Origin: Drosophila persimilis
Lineage: Eukaryota; Arthropoda; Insecta; Diptera; Drosophilidae
DNA length: 64,000 nt
Assembly: GCF_003286085.1 (NCBI RefSeq)
Contig: NW_020825294.1
Coordinates: forward strand, 6,882,001 to 6,946,000
Reading direction: 5' to 3'
Shown here: piece after piece, positions 25,583 to 36,892 of the stretch
Numbering within the stretch: position 1 is the first letter of the stretch
How the letters are laid out: every line of letters starts with the position of its first letter
Translations under genes and position numbers: made by a program
The notes under the pieces: generated by a model
What the model was told of the DNA's origin: nothing
Databases searched by the model: none
Seen by the model: the letters and a program-made list of their open reading frames with translations, nothing else

Positions 25583-26658
25583 CCTTTTGTTGCTGCTGCT
25601 GATGAAGAAGACAACAACAAGAGCTGTACATACACAGATACATAGATACACAGATACAGCATTGTAAGGGCACAGGAGCCAGACAACATTTAATGAGAAA
25701 CCATTTTCATTCTCATTTTCATTTTCATTTCGGTCGCTGGCTGAATTTATCACGGGCATCGCATATGTGGATTTGCAATTCATATGATTTGAGGATTTAT
25801 GATTCATACGATTCAGCCACAATCATGACTAAGTAGCTCTCTGCTCTGCACGACTGATAAGAACAGGGCTCTCGTATAAGAACTATGACTGATCTAAGGG
25901 AACAAAGCACATTTTTGGTGGATGATGTAAGTGCCCTGAATGTGCAAAACAATATTTCAACTCTAAGTAAGGCAAAGCAGTGGAGAAAAACTAAAGACTC
26001 TGGCCTCAAATGCGGATTCCAGACTTCAGAATTGTATAAAATACTTATACTCTATCAAATATAATGCTCTTTCCTACAGAGAATACAAAAATCTTCAATC
26101 TAGTAATCCAATATGATGAAAAGGAAAACAAAACCTCAAGGAAAGGAGTCTATGCGAGGTCGAAGGCACTGTCTTTCGTTCGGTTCATCGCCAAGAATTA
26201 TTATTGGACTATCAACGGACTTGAGTTCCTCTAAACTCTTCTGTTAAACACCGAATACCTATTAGACTATACCAAGGTCCTCCAAGTCACAGGTTTAATC
26301 TACAAATATTAGATACAAAAATGATTACATAGAAAAGTACACAGAGCTACCTCTGACTACCTTCTCAGCCGGAAGTTTCAACATAAAATGACTCACTGAA
26401 AATTTAAATTAATACATTGCTTTTCTTCTGCATCGTGTACATCGCGTGCATCAATTATGGCAGACAGCCCACACAGTAAATCCCAATCTGAATCATGCGG
26501 CGAAACTGTAGCCCCATGGGCCCTTGAGCCAAAACCAATATCTTGCGAATGCGAGACACATACGAGTACTCGTAAACAGGAACCACACAGGCACAAATCG
26601 TACCGTCCCAGGCATAGATCGGTTTCATTGCCACTTCCGAGAAGTGTTTACCACCGGG
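25583..26658. other. Non-coding stretch, no gene recognised
   Basis: Short CATTTT/TCATTC runs at 25703-25730 and a GATACA-type run at 25630-25660. No exon recognised. Confidence 0.5.
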
Positions 26659-26694
26659 TCTCAGTCTCCGTCTCAGTCTCAGTCTCAGTCTGAG
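26659..26694. repeat. (TCAGTC)n hexamer array
   Basis: About six imperfect TCAGTC units, followed by TGGCAC repeats at 26703-26720. A shorter TCAGTC run recurs at 43056-43074. Confidence 0.85.
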
Positions 26695-27115
26695 CCACTG
26701 ACTGGCACTGGCACTGGCACCGTCGCTGGATAGAATAGACCAATGGGCACTGTTCTTGGTCACCTTCTCGAGAGCCGTAACTGGCGGCGATTTCTGGGAA
26801 ACAAGTATGCCATAAAAAACAAATTAAATAAAGTTAAAGCCAAATAAACAAGAACCTGCGACTCGGCTGCTCCACTCATAAATAAATAAATAAATAACTG
26901 AAGAAAATAGGAAAAACAACAAGAATCCAAGAAAAAAATCCCCAATGGCCAAGAGCGCGCGAAGGCAGCAAATATGTAAATTATTGAACGAATTAATTCA
27001 AAGTTCAAGTCACACGTTTTACGTGCGAAAAAGACGAAACGTAAATGACAACAACAACAGAAAAATCGAAAAAAACAATAACAAGAAAATATACAAAAAC
27101 AAGGGAGGAAGTCTA
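26695..27115. other. Non-coding stretch, no gene recognised
   Basis: Contains (AATA)n at 26878-26897 and A-rich sequence with AACAACAACAG at 27048-27100. Confidence 0.5.
26878..26897. repeat. (AATA)n microsatellite
   Basis: Five AATA/TAAA tetranucleotides. Confidence 0.9.
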
Positions 27116-27280
27116 GTATCGGGGTTGGAATTTTTGATACCCCCTGAATATCGATAGAGACTTTTGAATGCGATACAAAAAACATCTGCGGATTGGATCT
27201 ACTACGAGACTATAGTTCTACTAATGCATTGGATCCCATAGCTATGCGATATGGTGGTTCGATCTTGTGAGTTTGAAATT
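27116..27280. mobile_element. Relic of dispersed GATACCC-type repeat
   Basis: GGGGTTGGAATTTTTGATACCC, then ATATCGATAGAGAC and ATTGGATCCCATAGCTATGC. The layout parallels the relic at 17331 but is heavily diverged. Right edge approximate. Confidence 0.4.
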
Positions 27281-28407
27281 ATATTCAGCCCAAAATACTT
27301 TCAAAATCAACCAAAAAACAAACTTGTAAGGCAGAGCAGAAGCATAGATGGGCATAGAATTTAATTTTTAATTTCAATTTCAGTGAAAACATCGAAACGG
27401 AGACCAATGTAGTCGCGTCCCCCATTCACTTTCTATGAATCGGCTAGACCTCAATCTGGTTCTGGTTCTGGTTTTGCTTCTGGTTCTGATTCTGATTTGG
27501 ATTCTTGTTGTTGAACATACCTCCAGAGCAGTCTGCTAATTGCGTAGCCGCTGACCATAGAGAATGGCGGGGGGGAGAAGGGTGTAGGGTGGGGTGCGGA
27601 GGTAGACCTGTAGGTAGGAGTATGTCTGGTCTCTCGCTGACTTGTAGGTGAAGGTCGTGCCGCAGGCCTGTTGTTGTTCTATTTGCGTATTGTTATGTTA
27701 ATTCTTTTTCGGTGTGATTTTTTCCATGTTGAATTCTTACAGCACAGTGGAGACTCGAAGAAGTGGAGATTGGGAGAACCTACAAGAGCCATCGGGGCTC
27801 CCTCTTTAAGACTTCACCAAAAGCAAGACTTTATTCCGCTTCTTACTCTCATCTTTTAAATAAAATATACAAATGTTGTATTATTTATTGCCCAATTATA
27901 CATAAATTTATATTAATTTTATTAGTGCACAAAAAGCCATTAATCATGCATTATTTGCTTATCGGTGGTTTATGGTTTATGGCTTATGGTTTTTCTCACA
28001 TTGATTGGATTATCGTCCTATGCCTCAGCCTTGTGGTGTTCTTTGCTTGATAGTCGTTGGAGTGGTCTTCGGGGAATATTTTGGTCTCTTTGGTTTTTGG
28101 TTGCGGAAACTCCGTGAAACAATTTAGAAATATTCTTTTGGGTGGCTGGGGGAATAGCTATTATTTCTAAAGTGATTCACCTTTCACCTGCCACACATTC
28201 GGCAGACCCACGCTTCACTGTATTTTGTAATCTTTCGTGCATTACGTATACGTCGCGTGGTGCGTGTCTCATGAAGATCCACAGACCAGACCAGACCAGA
28301 CCACACCAGAGACCCCCAAAAAGATGTAGCGTCGTGCACATTCGTATGTGTAAGAAAACCCCGACTGCAAATTGTATGGCATTAAGAGACATTGTTGCCA
28401 TAGCTAA
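27281..28407. other. Non-coding stretch, no gene recognised
   Basis: Holds a CTGGTT array at 27455-27500 and TTTATGG/TTATGG repeats at 27966-27990. No exon recognised. Confidence 0.5.
27455..27500. repeat. (CTGGTT)n imperfect array
   Basis: Hexamers CTGGTT, CTGATT and GCTTCT repeated about seven times. Confidence 0.85.
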
Positions 28408-28470
28408 GTGCTTTTAATGTTTATTAATTATGCAATTAAATTTTGCTGGTCATTTAATTGTTTTAATACA
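28408..28470. promoter_or_regulatory. Homeodomain-type AT-rich block (candidate enhancer core)
   Basis: Clustered TTATTAATTATG, CAATTAAA and CATTTAATTG motifs in non-repetitive sequence, followed at 28750-28790 by CAGCTAATTATTTAGTTAAC. This grammar is typical of conserved fly enhancers, but conservation is not visible from one genome. Confidence 0.3.
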
Positions 28471-30310
28471 TATATATACTACACACAGCGATATAAAAAC
28501 ATAGAGACTTCGAACGAGGGGGGATAGCAAAATACTTTGAAACATTTTGTTGGTCGAGGGGTGGGGAGGGGGGCTGTGCTTCTGTGGTTTTTTTTTGCGT
28601 CGCTGTGTCTTTTGTAATGACGCGACTAATGCGCATTTAATTTGACACTTTTGACATGACTTTTCGACTTGCCGCTCGTGCCTAATGGGCCAGTCTTTTA
28701 CAGCTCTTAGCCGGGCTAACACCAGCTCCACTCCAACTTCAACTCTAAACGGAATTATGTCAGCTAATTATTTAGTTAACATCATTATGGGAAGCGCAAA
28801 GGGTGGGGGGGAGGGGGAGCGACAGTGCCACAAAACAATTGTGAACAATTTTTCTATTCATTGAGTGGAAATTGTTTTTGTACAGAGTGTTTTTTCCAGC
28901 ATTTTGTTGGGTCTGGCATATAATTTTCAAGACCCTGAGCCCCGCACAGCGCCAGTTCTCCAGCCAAGGTCAAAGTATTTAGCATTAGTTAGATGATGGA
29001 GATGGAGCCCATCTCCAGCCCCAGTCTCGCATAGCCCCATACCCCCACACCGCAGGTCTTTTGTGCACTTTTTGGAGTCACGAAGCGGCACGGAAGACGT
29101 CACCGGCCGCCACAAAACAGAACTCTTCTCCTTTCGGTTTTTGCTTTCATTCCAAGATCTTCAGATACACATTCGTACATTTCAGTGTGTGGTATGTGGA
29201 GACACATAAAACTCGGCTCGCCTCAAGGCCATATAAATTATGATAATCATAAGAATTACTTGGCACTGTCGCCGCCTTCCTCCCCTGCCTCCATGCCACC
29301 ATGCTTCCATTCTGAAAATTCTTTTGCCTCTTAGCCTCTTTTGCGTATTTGCAAGTTATGTAATAAAAATGACAAAAAGAACAGCCGAAAAGGGCCGAAA
29401 AATAAATGCACAGCTGGGGTGGTACATTTAGAAACTGGTGGGCTGGCATGCCACATAAATCTAAAATTATATCCCAATTTGAACAAGTTTTCTTTAATTA
29501 AATTGTAGCCCGAAAATGGCTGTTTCACAGTCCTGTATTCCTTAGCCCATTATCGAAATACGCAAAAAAGTTCACACATATTTAAATTAAATATTCCTTT
29601 TTTAAGCACAAACATGAAAAAATTAAATATAAATGAATTCAGGAGTCTTTTAAATGCGGCAAATATTTAACCTAATTAAAAACACTTTAAAATTAATAAA
29701 TTAATAATTTATAAAATTAATACATTTATAAAATGTTAGAAAATATATGATTAAATATGAAATATATTTATTTTAAATGTGAAATATATTTATTTATTTT
29801 ATTTTATTTTATTTATATATATTTATATATAATAAGTAAAATAATAAATAATAAAATAGATAAATGTAATATATTTACATCACATATTAAATGGAAAACA
29901 CATTCTGGCAGCGCTATTTTCTCTCATACATATATTCGGACAACTTGGTTTGACCTATTTGGAAGAGGGATTACTGCCTCTTAGCACTATTATTTTGGGC
30001 ACAACTGTACGCATATTTGCATGTAAGATATTTCAATAATATTGTATTCGGCTGTAACAAGCTGGAAGTTTTTTACGATTTCTTTACGTGCTTTAAAAAT
30101 TCTCCAATTTATTTCCTGTGGCTTCCGCTTAAATTCAGCGCTTCGTTTCGTCAAAGGGAAATAATTCTTATACGCAGACACACACCCATACAAACACAAC
30201 CAATTTTTTGGTCCCTCCTTTAGGTGGCTTTAAAATTGATGAATGTTCCTTTTGGGTGGCTGTGCCGTGCCGTGCCGTGGCAAAGAAGGGTCGTCTTGGT
30301 TGGCTTCGGC
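28471..30310. other. Non-coding stretch, no gene recognised
   Basis: 29575-29885 is extremely AT-rich, almost all A/T with long TTTATTTATTTTATTTTA runs, and could act as a scaffold-attachment-like segment. The remainder is unremarkable. Confidence 0.5.
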
Positions 30311-30420
30311 AAATAATTTGAGCAGCGAAAATGCATTTTGATGGGCATTAAAGCTCTCAAATCGAGCTTACGATAAGCTCTTTTGTGCTGCCAATGGAAT
30401 TATTTATGGAGTGATCCGAA
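30311..30420. promoter_or_regulatory. Complex non-repetitive block, candidate conserved element
   Basis: Non-repetitive sequence with GGCATTAAAGCTCTC, an ATCGAGCTTACGATAAGCTC near-inverted repeat and AATTATTTATGGAG. It stands out from the simple-sequence flanks. Function unknown. Confidence 0.25.
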
Positions 30421-30899
30421 AAGGTAACGTCCCCAGGATAAGACGGGGAGGGGTGGGAACCCTAAGATATATTAACATTTGTATGTGTGGGCAAGCATGT
30501 GATTGGGGAGGAGGTTGCTTTTTAGTTCGGTTTTGAAATTAGATGGAGAAGATTGAGTGGTTTCCGGGGGGTAAATCCCTGCCTCCCACAACAGAGCAAA
30601 AACATCTTTAGATATGGATACAGTTAAGGCTCTTAACTAAAGGAAATTCGTATAAAATAATAATCCTGGTATGCCAATTCCATTTAAAACAACAAATTGA
30701 TTGAAGAATTTTTAGTTTCTTGATTTTTCATTTAATTTTGCAAGTTTCTTAGAGAGAAATATTTGTCCCAGAGACTAAGATATTTTGTACAACTCTTTCG
30801 CTGAATAAACAATATAATAAATCACCGTGACCAAATATCAAATCAAAACTTCCCCCAATACCGGCAATACCTATCCGACAAAAAAAGAATCATCCTCTT

Positions 30900-31125
30900 G
30901 GCGGCTTTTGATTAATGGTCTCGATAAGCTCGAATGATAAATATTTAATTATTTCATTTGTCCAAAATCACTGGCACATTATTTATCTACATGACATGGC
31001 CAAACAATTTCAATTGTCACAATATTTATTTTATTTCGCCTGTCAGTCGGCCCATCTTCATCTTTTTTCTTTTGGCCAAATATTGTTGAAGCCATTTGAT
31101 TGAAATCGTTTTCATATCGATTTAA
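30900..31125. promoter_or_regulatory. AT-rich complex block, candidate conserved element
   Basis: TTTTGATTAATGG, GATAAATATTTAATTATTTC, CAATTTCAATTGTCACAATA and TTGAAATCGTTTTC motifs in unique-looking sequence with little simple repeat. Enhancer role inferred from composition only. Confidence 0.25.
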
Positions 31126-32351
31126 AATTCATTCTGCATTCTGCATCCGCCACGCCCACACTTGAATACCTCCAGGAACGCCCCCTGCTCTGAGGCTACC
31201 CCCAAAAAATGGTTTTTTGCCAAAATCGTTTTTGGTTGATATTCATGGATTTTTATATTCAAAAGCCATCGATGAACTGCAGCTTTTGTGTCATGTACAA
31301 CATGCCAAAGTTGCTGCTGCTGCTGCTGTCGATGATGCTATCGATGATCACGATGATGATGATGATGTCTGACTTCTGCGCTTCAAATTTATTAAATTCA
31401 TCAGCACTGACAGTTGACAAAACAAAACGCCGCCTCCGAACAGCAACAAATTACGAGTACTGGCGGCTACCACGAAAAAGGAGAAAAGAAATGTGACAAA
31501 GTCTGATCTAAAATAAACGAGAGAGTGCTTCGGTTATTTATGAAGACTATGGGATACCCCCTAAAAAGAGCAAACGAACTAATAGAAGAATAGCTTATTG
31601 GTTTGTTTAGAAGATGGCAAATGGCTTGGCCTCAAAAATCCTAACAAGCAACATGTTTGTGGATCCCTTCGGAGGTCCCGGATAGTTCCACATTTCACAA
31701 ACATCTCCAGCAACCAAAGATATCCCATTTCGCACCCAAGTACCGGGTACAAGTATGCCATAAGGAACAGAAGACTTTAAAGTGAACGTTGAATGATGAA
31801 GTGGGTTCTTTGGTTGTTGTTTTTGCTGTTGGTGGTGCTGCTGCTGTGGTTGCGACTCTGGCTCTGGTGGGGCTATCCAATCATCGACCACACGTTTGGC
31901 ATATGAAATGATTTGTGCCCATTGTTCAATTGTTCGACGTGTCTGCTCCTTCACCAAGCCTCTCCATCTGCCTTCCATCTGCCTCACCATCTGCCTCTGG
32001 CTGTGGCTGTGTCACCTCCCCGGGACTGGGTTCCTGGCCTGTGCTGTCGCCTGCCGTCGATGGCGCGTATTGATAATTGAAATCAGGCATGAAATCGCTG
32101 CGGCCACTTGAATTATGGCGTTTGCCTGGCGCTTTTGTTCTCGCCACTTTCCTCTGGACGGGGACGGGGACGGGGATGGGTACTGGGAACCGGGATTGGG
32201 ACCGGGACCAGAACAAAAACGTACCCCAAAGACATCCGACACAGTAGCAACAGCAGCACCGCTCCTCTGCACTCCACTCCTCCACTCTACTGTTCCGTTG
32301 GGGGTATGAAAAATTTGCATACCAATTTGAAATTCTTGTGCAGTAACGAGA

Positions 32352-32372
32352 AGGATGGATGGATGGATGGAT
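32352..32372. repeat. (GGAT)n microsatellite
   Basis: Five GGAT tetranucleotides. Confidence 0.9.
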
Positions 32373-33740
32373 ACTCTCTTCGTGCCCCTCCCCCCACCCA
32401 CACTCCATTGATTGGCAGCACGCGTTGCGCTTTGATTGTTAACAAATTCCCGCTATGGCCATATGGCTAATTAAAATACAACATTTTTTTGGGCAGCAAT
32501 TAAACGCCCTCCTGCCATAACAAAGATGGGCAAAGCCCTCCTCCATCTTTCGGTTTGTTCTCGAGTGCATTGCAAACCACACAAAAAATGGGGAAAAACG
32601 GAGAAGTTTTTAATATCTTTGTGTTGGCTCTTCCTTTGGTTTACTTTGCCTTCTTTTGGCCTGGCCATGAAGCACATGCCACGCCCACTACTGCATATGG
32701 CTGCAGTTTAAAAACTTGACAGCCCTCAGAAGGGGGGCTAAGGGTGGTAGACGGGGTATCTCGAGCAGGAGACAGTTGAAAAGAGCAGCCAGGCCACAAA
32801 GTTGCCAAAGATACCATAGATATGGAAAAAAGCCAAGAGAATGGGATATCAGACTGGGGGATACTCTATGGGGAAGCTGTGGGCCGATAAGAGGATAATA
32901 AATGATTAAAAGATGAATAAATATATTAAAATATTCGTAGGTAAGGAAAGGTTTATAAATATCATTCTCAAGCACCTTGTTTTTGGAGTTTGATAACCCT
33001 ACAAGGTTTGGTAGTTGAATAGATGGAATATAGATCACTTTCAGGCCAAATATATAATTATTCAAAGCTCAAACTCTTTAAGATATCCATTCATAGCTCA
33101 GCGAAGACTCCCAGATAATCTTTTAGATGCCTGTAACCCTTTTTTGTGTCTCACCCATCAGAATAATGCTGTTAAACTTTGTTGAAAATGATCCCCAACA
33201 GCCACATAATCAGCCCATTCGTATAGCTAAAAGTGAGGGTATAAATGAGGGCATTTAAGGCAGCCTTCGCCTTCGGGCCACCAAAGACGAGGACGACGAT
33301 GCTGGTGGTGCGGAGGATGCGATGCCTTGGAGACAGCAGCTGGCAGAGACAGTGGCTGGCTGACTTTTCTTTATGGTCGTCATGTGAGTGGGTGGCCTCC
33401 GCCCCCACTCTCTGTTCGTTTCTGGCTGCTGTAGTTGCATTTATTAGTTCTTGTGAAAATGTTTTTCGCTTGAGCGAAGCAATTAGCGTAGGGGCTCTGT
33501 AGACGCATCTGTGTGTGTGGCAGGAAAGAGGGTGAGCAAAGCAGGAGGAGAGCGAGAGCGAGAACTGTCGATCGATGGCTTAGCCCTGGCATCTTGACAC
33601 TTTTGACACTTTGTGTGCACTAAAAAGCAGCTGCTTAGCCGCCCCCCTGAAACCCCTAAGCCCCCTGTAACCATCCAAATGCGTTTGGTTCCCCTCCATA
33701 CCGACATATGTGTTTAGAATTCTATCTGCGGACTGCACAA

Positions 33741-33763
33741 GTGTCCGTGTCCGTGTCCGTGTC
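33741..33763. repeat. (GTGTCC)n array
   Basis: Three to four GTGTCC hexamers. The unit shares GTGTCC with the 13-bp minisatellite at 4556. Confidence 0.85.
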
Positions 33764-35186
33764 TCTGTTTGCGTTGCCTCGCTCGTTTGTCGCCTATTTG
33801 CTTAGACATCGCATCGCATCGCATGGTCCGGCATACATGGCGTATGCGTAACCTTGAGCTTTGTAATTCTCCCTCTCTCTCTCTCTATTTGACTCTGCGA
33901 TGATATTGCAAGCACTACTGGAGAGACAGAGAGATAGAGAAGAGCAGTTTGGCGGGAAAGAAAGACTACGTTCGAGAATCGAAGCTTAAGATACACTCGA
34001 TTGATCGTATAACATCAATATACCCATAAAATCTACGTAGGTGTCTGCGACTTCTACTTCTAAAGACAAGTTTCTAGAACAATGGACATGTCTATTGTCT
34101 CCGATCCAAAGTACTTCCTCTTTGCCAAAATTCCACTCAAAATCGTCATACCCTCTGCTAGGGTGTAATGATGATGATGTTGTTGATGGCAGAGTCACAC
34201 AGAGAGAGAGAGATAGAGATAGAGAGCGAGCTAACGACACGCATATGACTGCAATATGCTTGAAAAATATAACAATTATGGCTAGTTAAGAATTCTAGCG
34301 TGCCTTTGCTTCTGCTTCTGCTTCTGCTCCGGCTCTTCCTCCCACTCTCTCCCTCTCACTCGCTTGTGTCATCTCTTTCTAGCTATGGCCATGCAATGCA
34401 ATTAGTTATTTAAGTGCTGAGTACATAGCAAACTCGTAATCGAAGGAAACGATTGTGAATTGTGCGCCACAAAAAAAGAAAGACCTTACCGCTTTCAATG
34501 GGAACTTTTTGGCGACCCAAGAATGGTGTATGAAGCATTATTTGATAGAAATCTTCCATATTTAATATATTTAAGGTCAATCGCTAGGGTTTCACAGAAA
34601 ACCCACCCTTTCTTATCACTTAATGCAATATTTTTTTCCTTTGAGCTCCACCCCGGCTTAACCCCTTCTTTATCGCTTGGTTACGCCCTCTCCTAGCCCC
34701 ACAGCTCAAACATTTAATTTGCTCAGCCTGATATCTCCCTCTCTATCGGCTCAGCCAACATGTTTCAGTGTCAGCGCTGCGTATGCGTAGTCGAACGTCT
34801 CATATTGCGCATACGCAATGTAATCCACAAACATTTGACCTTGCTGTTGTTTGCCGAGCCTCAGATCTTCCGCCTGGCATACATACAAAGGAAATTGTCG
34901 ACAACAACAACAACAACAACAACTTAAGTTAGTTTTCGTTGGAAAAAGGCAGCAACCGGTCGACTGCATTAATGACAAGAATTTCTAATGGGAAATGCCA
35001 AACAGAAAACGAAAAATTGTTCCAGCAATTCAAACAGAAAACAGCAACAGCCATAGCCATAGTTAGGGCTATTAGAGTAGCGCGACTTTGAATGTACATA
35101 GAGACTGGGGGGGACAGAGAGATCGGGAGACAGACAGAGATGGAGAAAACTTTTTCTTACGTGACCACAATAGCAGTAGCAGAAAC

Positions 35187-35224
35187 AGCATCGGCATCGG
35201 TATCGGCATCAGCATCGGCATCAG
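35187..35224. repeat. (GCATCG)n hexamer array
   Basis: About six GCATCG/GTATCG/GCATCA units. Confidence 0.85.
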
Positions 35225-35911
35225 AGCGCCGACAACAGTGAAGATTTACACGTCTGACCTTGGGGGGCGAAAATCTTGCTGCAATCTTCAATAATAAAAT
35301 TAAATATAATTGCCCAAAGGGGCATGGGGTGGGGACTGGCACTAACAAAAAGCAAACTGCCAATCAAATTGTCAGTCAAGTGGAAAAGAGCAACAAAAGC
35401 AACAGCAATCCGCTGCAAAACTGCAACTGCATCAACACGAGGCGCGCCGGGGCGAAGAAATTTTCGCACAAACAAAAACCTCAACTTCTCTCCCTCTCTC
35501 TCTCTCTCTCAGAAAACTTAACACCCAACTGCAGCAGAAGCAGCAAATCCGTTCAAAGTGTAACTCGACTAAGTGTACTCAACGGGTAAGGAAATGTTTG
35601 CCCCCCAAGAAAATTGATATTTGTAATACACCAAAAACACATTCAAAACTAGTCTAAAACAATATATTGATCCAGGGAAAAAACGATACAGGAGCATGTG
35701 GCTGGGCTGAAAATTGTATTTGGAATTTGGAAGCATACCTGCAGGATTCTGTAACCCGAGCGACCACTGTACCTCTGCTAAACAAGATGAGTGCAAAACT
35801 TGGCAAAAACAAATAGTGCAAAGACCTTGAAATGCTGCTGCTGCTGCTGCAGCTGGGACTGGAAATAAAACAACAAAATGCAAAATCACCCTGGAATAAC
35901 CAGCAACAGCA
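35225..35911. other. Non-coding stretch, no gene recognised
   Basis: (CT)n run at 35489-35510 and (CTG)n at 35833-35850. No exon recognised. Confidence 0.5.
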
Positions 35912-36002
35912 ACAGAGAGAGAGAGGCAGAGAAGAGGTGAGGAAGCGGCAGTGGAAAATAGAAAGAGAGGCGATGAGATGAGAGGCGAGGAGAGGAGAGG
36001 AG
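35912..36002. repeat. Polypurine (GAGAG/GAGGCGAGG) tract
   Basis: About 90 bp, nearly all purine on the + strand, with repeated GAGAG, GATGAGATGAG and GGAGAGGAG units. It contains many GAGA-factor cores and could form a triplex. Function not shown. Confidence 0.7.
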
Positions 36003-36804
36003 TTGCCAGCACGCAAACTTAGAACCGAAACGAGCGAAACAAATCGACAAGCGGATGGAACAGCCACAAAATAGCAACAAAAATATCAACAATAGCAGCA
36101 GCAATAGCTGTACATGAACATCAGCATCGGCAGCAGCAAAAAACAATAGCAAAAATATGGCACTGTTCAAAATAAAGAAATAAACATACATAAAATACAT
36201 ATAAAATACATGCAAGGGTTTGGAATAAAGGAGGAAGTCTCAATATTAAGGGGAAACAAAATATGCTGCCCTTTTCGGATTTATATAATAATTCCCCTCT
36301 TCCCCTTTCATCTGTAAAAAGATGCTAAGATTGGAAAGACTTTTCAATCAATATAAAAAAAACTTGTTATGTTTTTCACAAATTTCTTAATGATCAGAAA
36401 ACCTCCATCTTCTGAGTATAAGTATTCTATAAGCATCTCTCTATTATCCAATATTTCACTCATATCGTCACGGGAGAGCGAGGCTAGTGAGCCGGGGGTG
36501 TTGGCTGGGCCCCTAGTTTTAATAAGTATTTTATAAAACATACATATGATCATATCGTACTCTAGTTTAACCTTTTCGATTTTTTTAAGGTTTTTTTTCT
36601 GTTGAGCTTTTATATTTTTTCCATTTATGGTTACGTTCTTATGTCCGACAAAAATAATGTTTAAACCAAATTTAATGCTTCGTTTCTGTACTCGTTTGAG
36701 GCTCCTTTTGTGCCAGTTTTCTGATCCTCGAGTTCAAATCCATTTTTGCCAGCTCCTCCCCTCCTTTTATTGCTGCTGTTGGCATTGAAGCTCCACTGTG
36801 CCAG
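36003..36804. other. Non-coding stretch, no gene recognised
   Basis: Contains the second copy of the GTGAGCCGGGGGT segment at 36487-36500. Otherwise AT-rich unremarkable sequence. Confidence 0.5.
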
Positions 36805-36892
36805 CCTTTAATTAATCACCAATCAATGCTAATTTCCTATTAATATGCCATCGATTATTGGCTTGTCTAAATTACTTAATTATTCGTTAGAG
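36805..36892. promoter_or_regulatory. Dense homeodomain-motif block (candidate enhancer core)
   Basis: Within 90 bp: TTTAATTAATCACC, AATCAATGCTAATT, CTATTAATATGCC, ATCGATTATTGG, AATTACTTAATTATTCG. It carries TAATTA-type, ATCGATTA and AATCAAT motifs, as in Hox/Exd-regulated fly enhancers. It is the densest such cluster I see in the left half. Function is inferred. Confidence 0.4.

Larger units (their letters stand above)
31126..35186. other. Non-coding stretch, no gene recognised
   Basis: Contains CTG/GAT triplet runs at 31310-31368, GGGGAC repeats at 32158-32180, GGAT at 32352, GTGTCC at 33741, GAGAGA runs at 34199-34228, and an imperfect-loop hairpin at 34778-34817. No exon is recognised despite overlapping open frames up to 160 aa at 31926-32408, which are Pro/Val/Ser-rich shadows of the GGGAC repeats. 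Confidence 0.5.

Noticed and set aside
31926-32408. Minus-strand 160-aa frame
   Set aside because: Pro/Val repeats come from GGGGAC hexamers on the other strand. Overlapping frames of similar length on both strands indicate chance openness.
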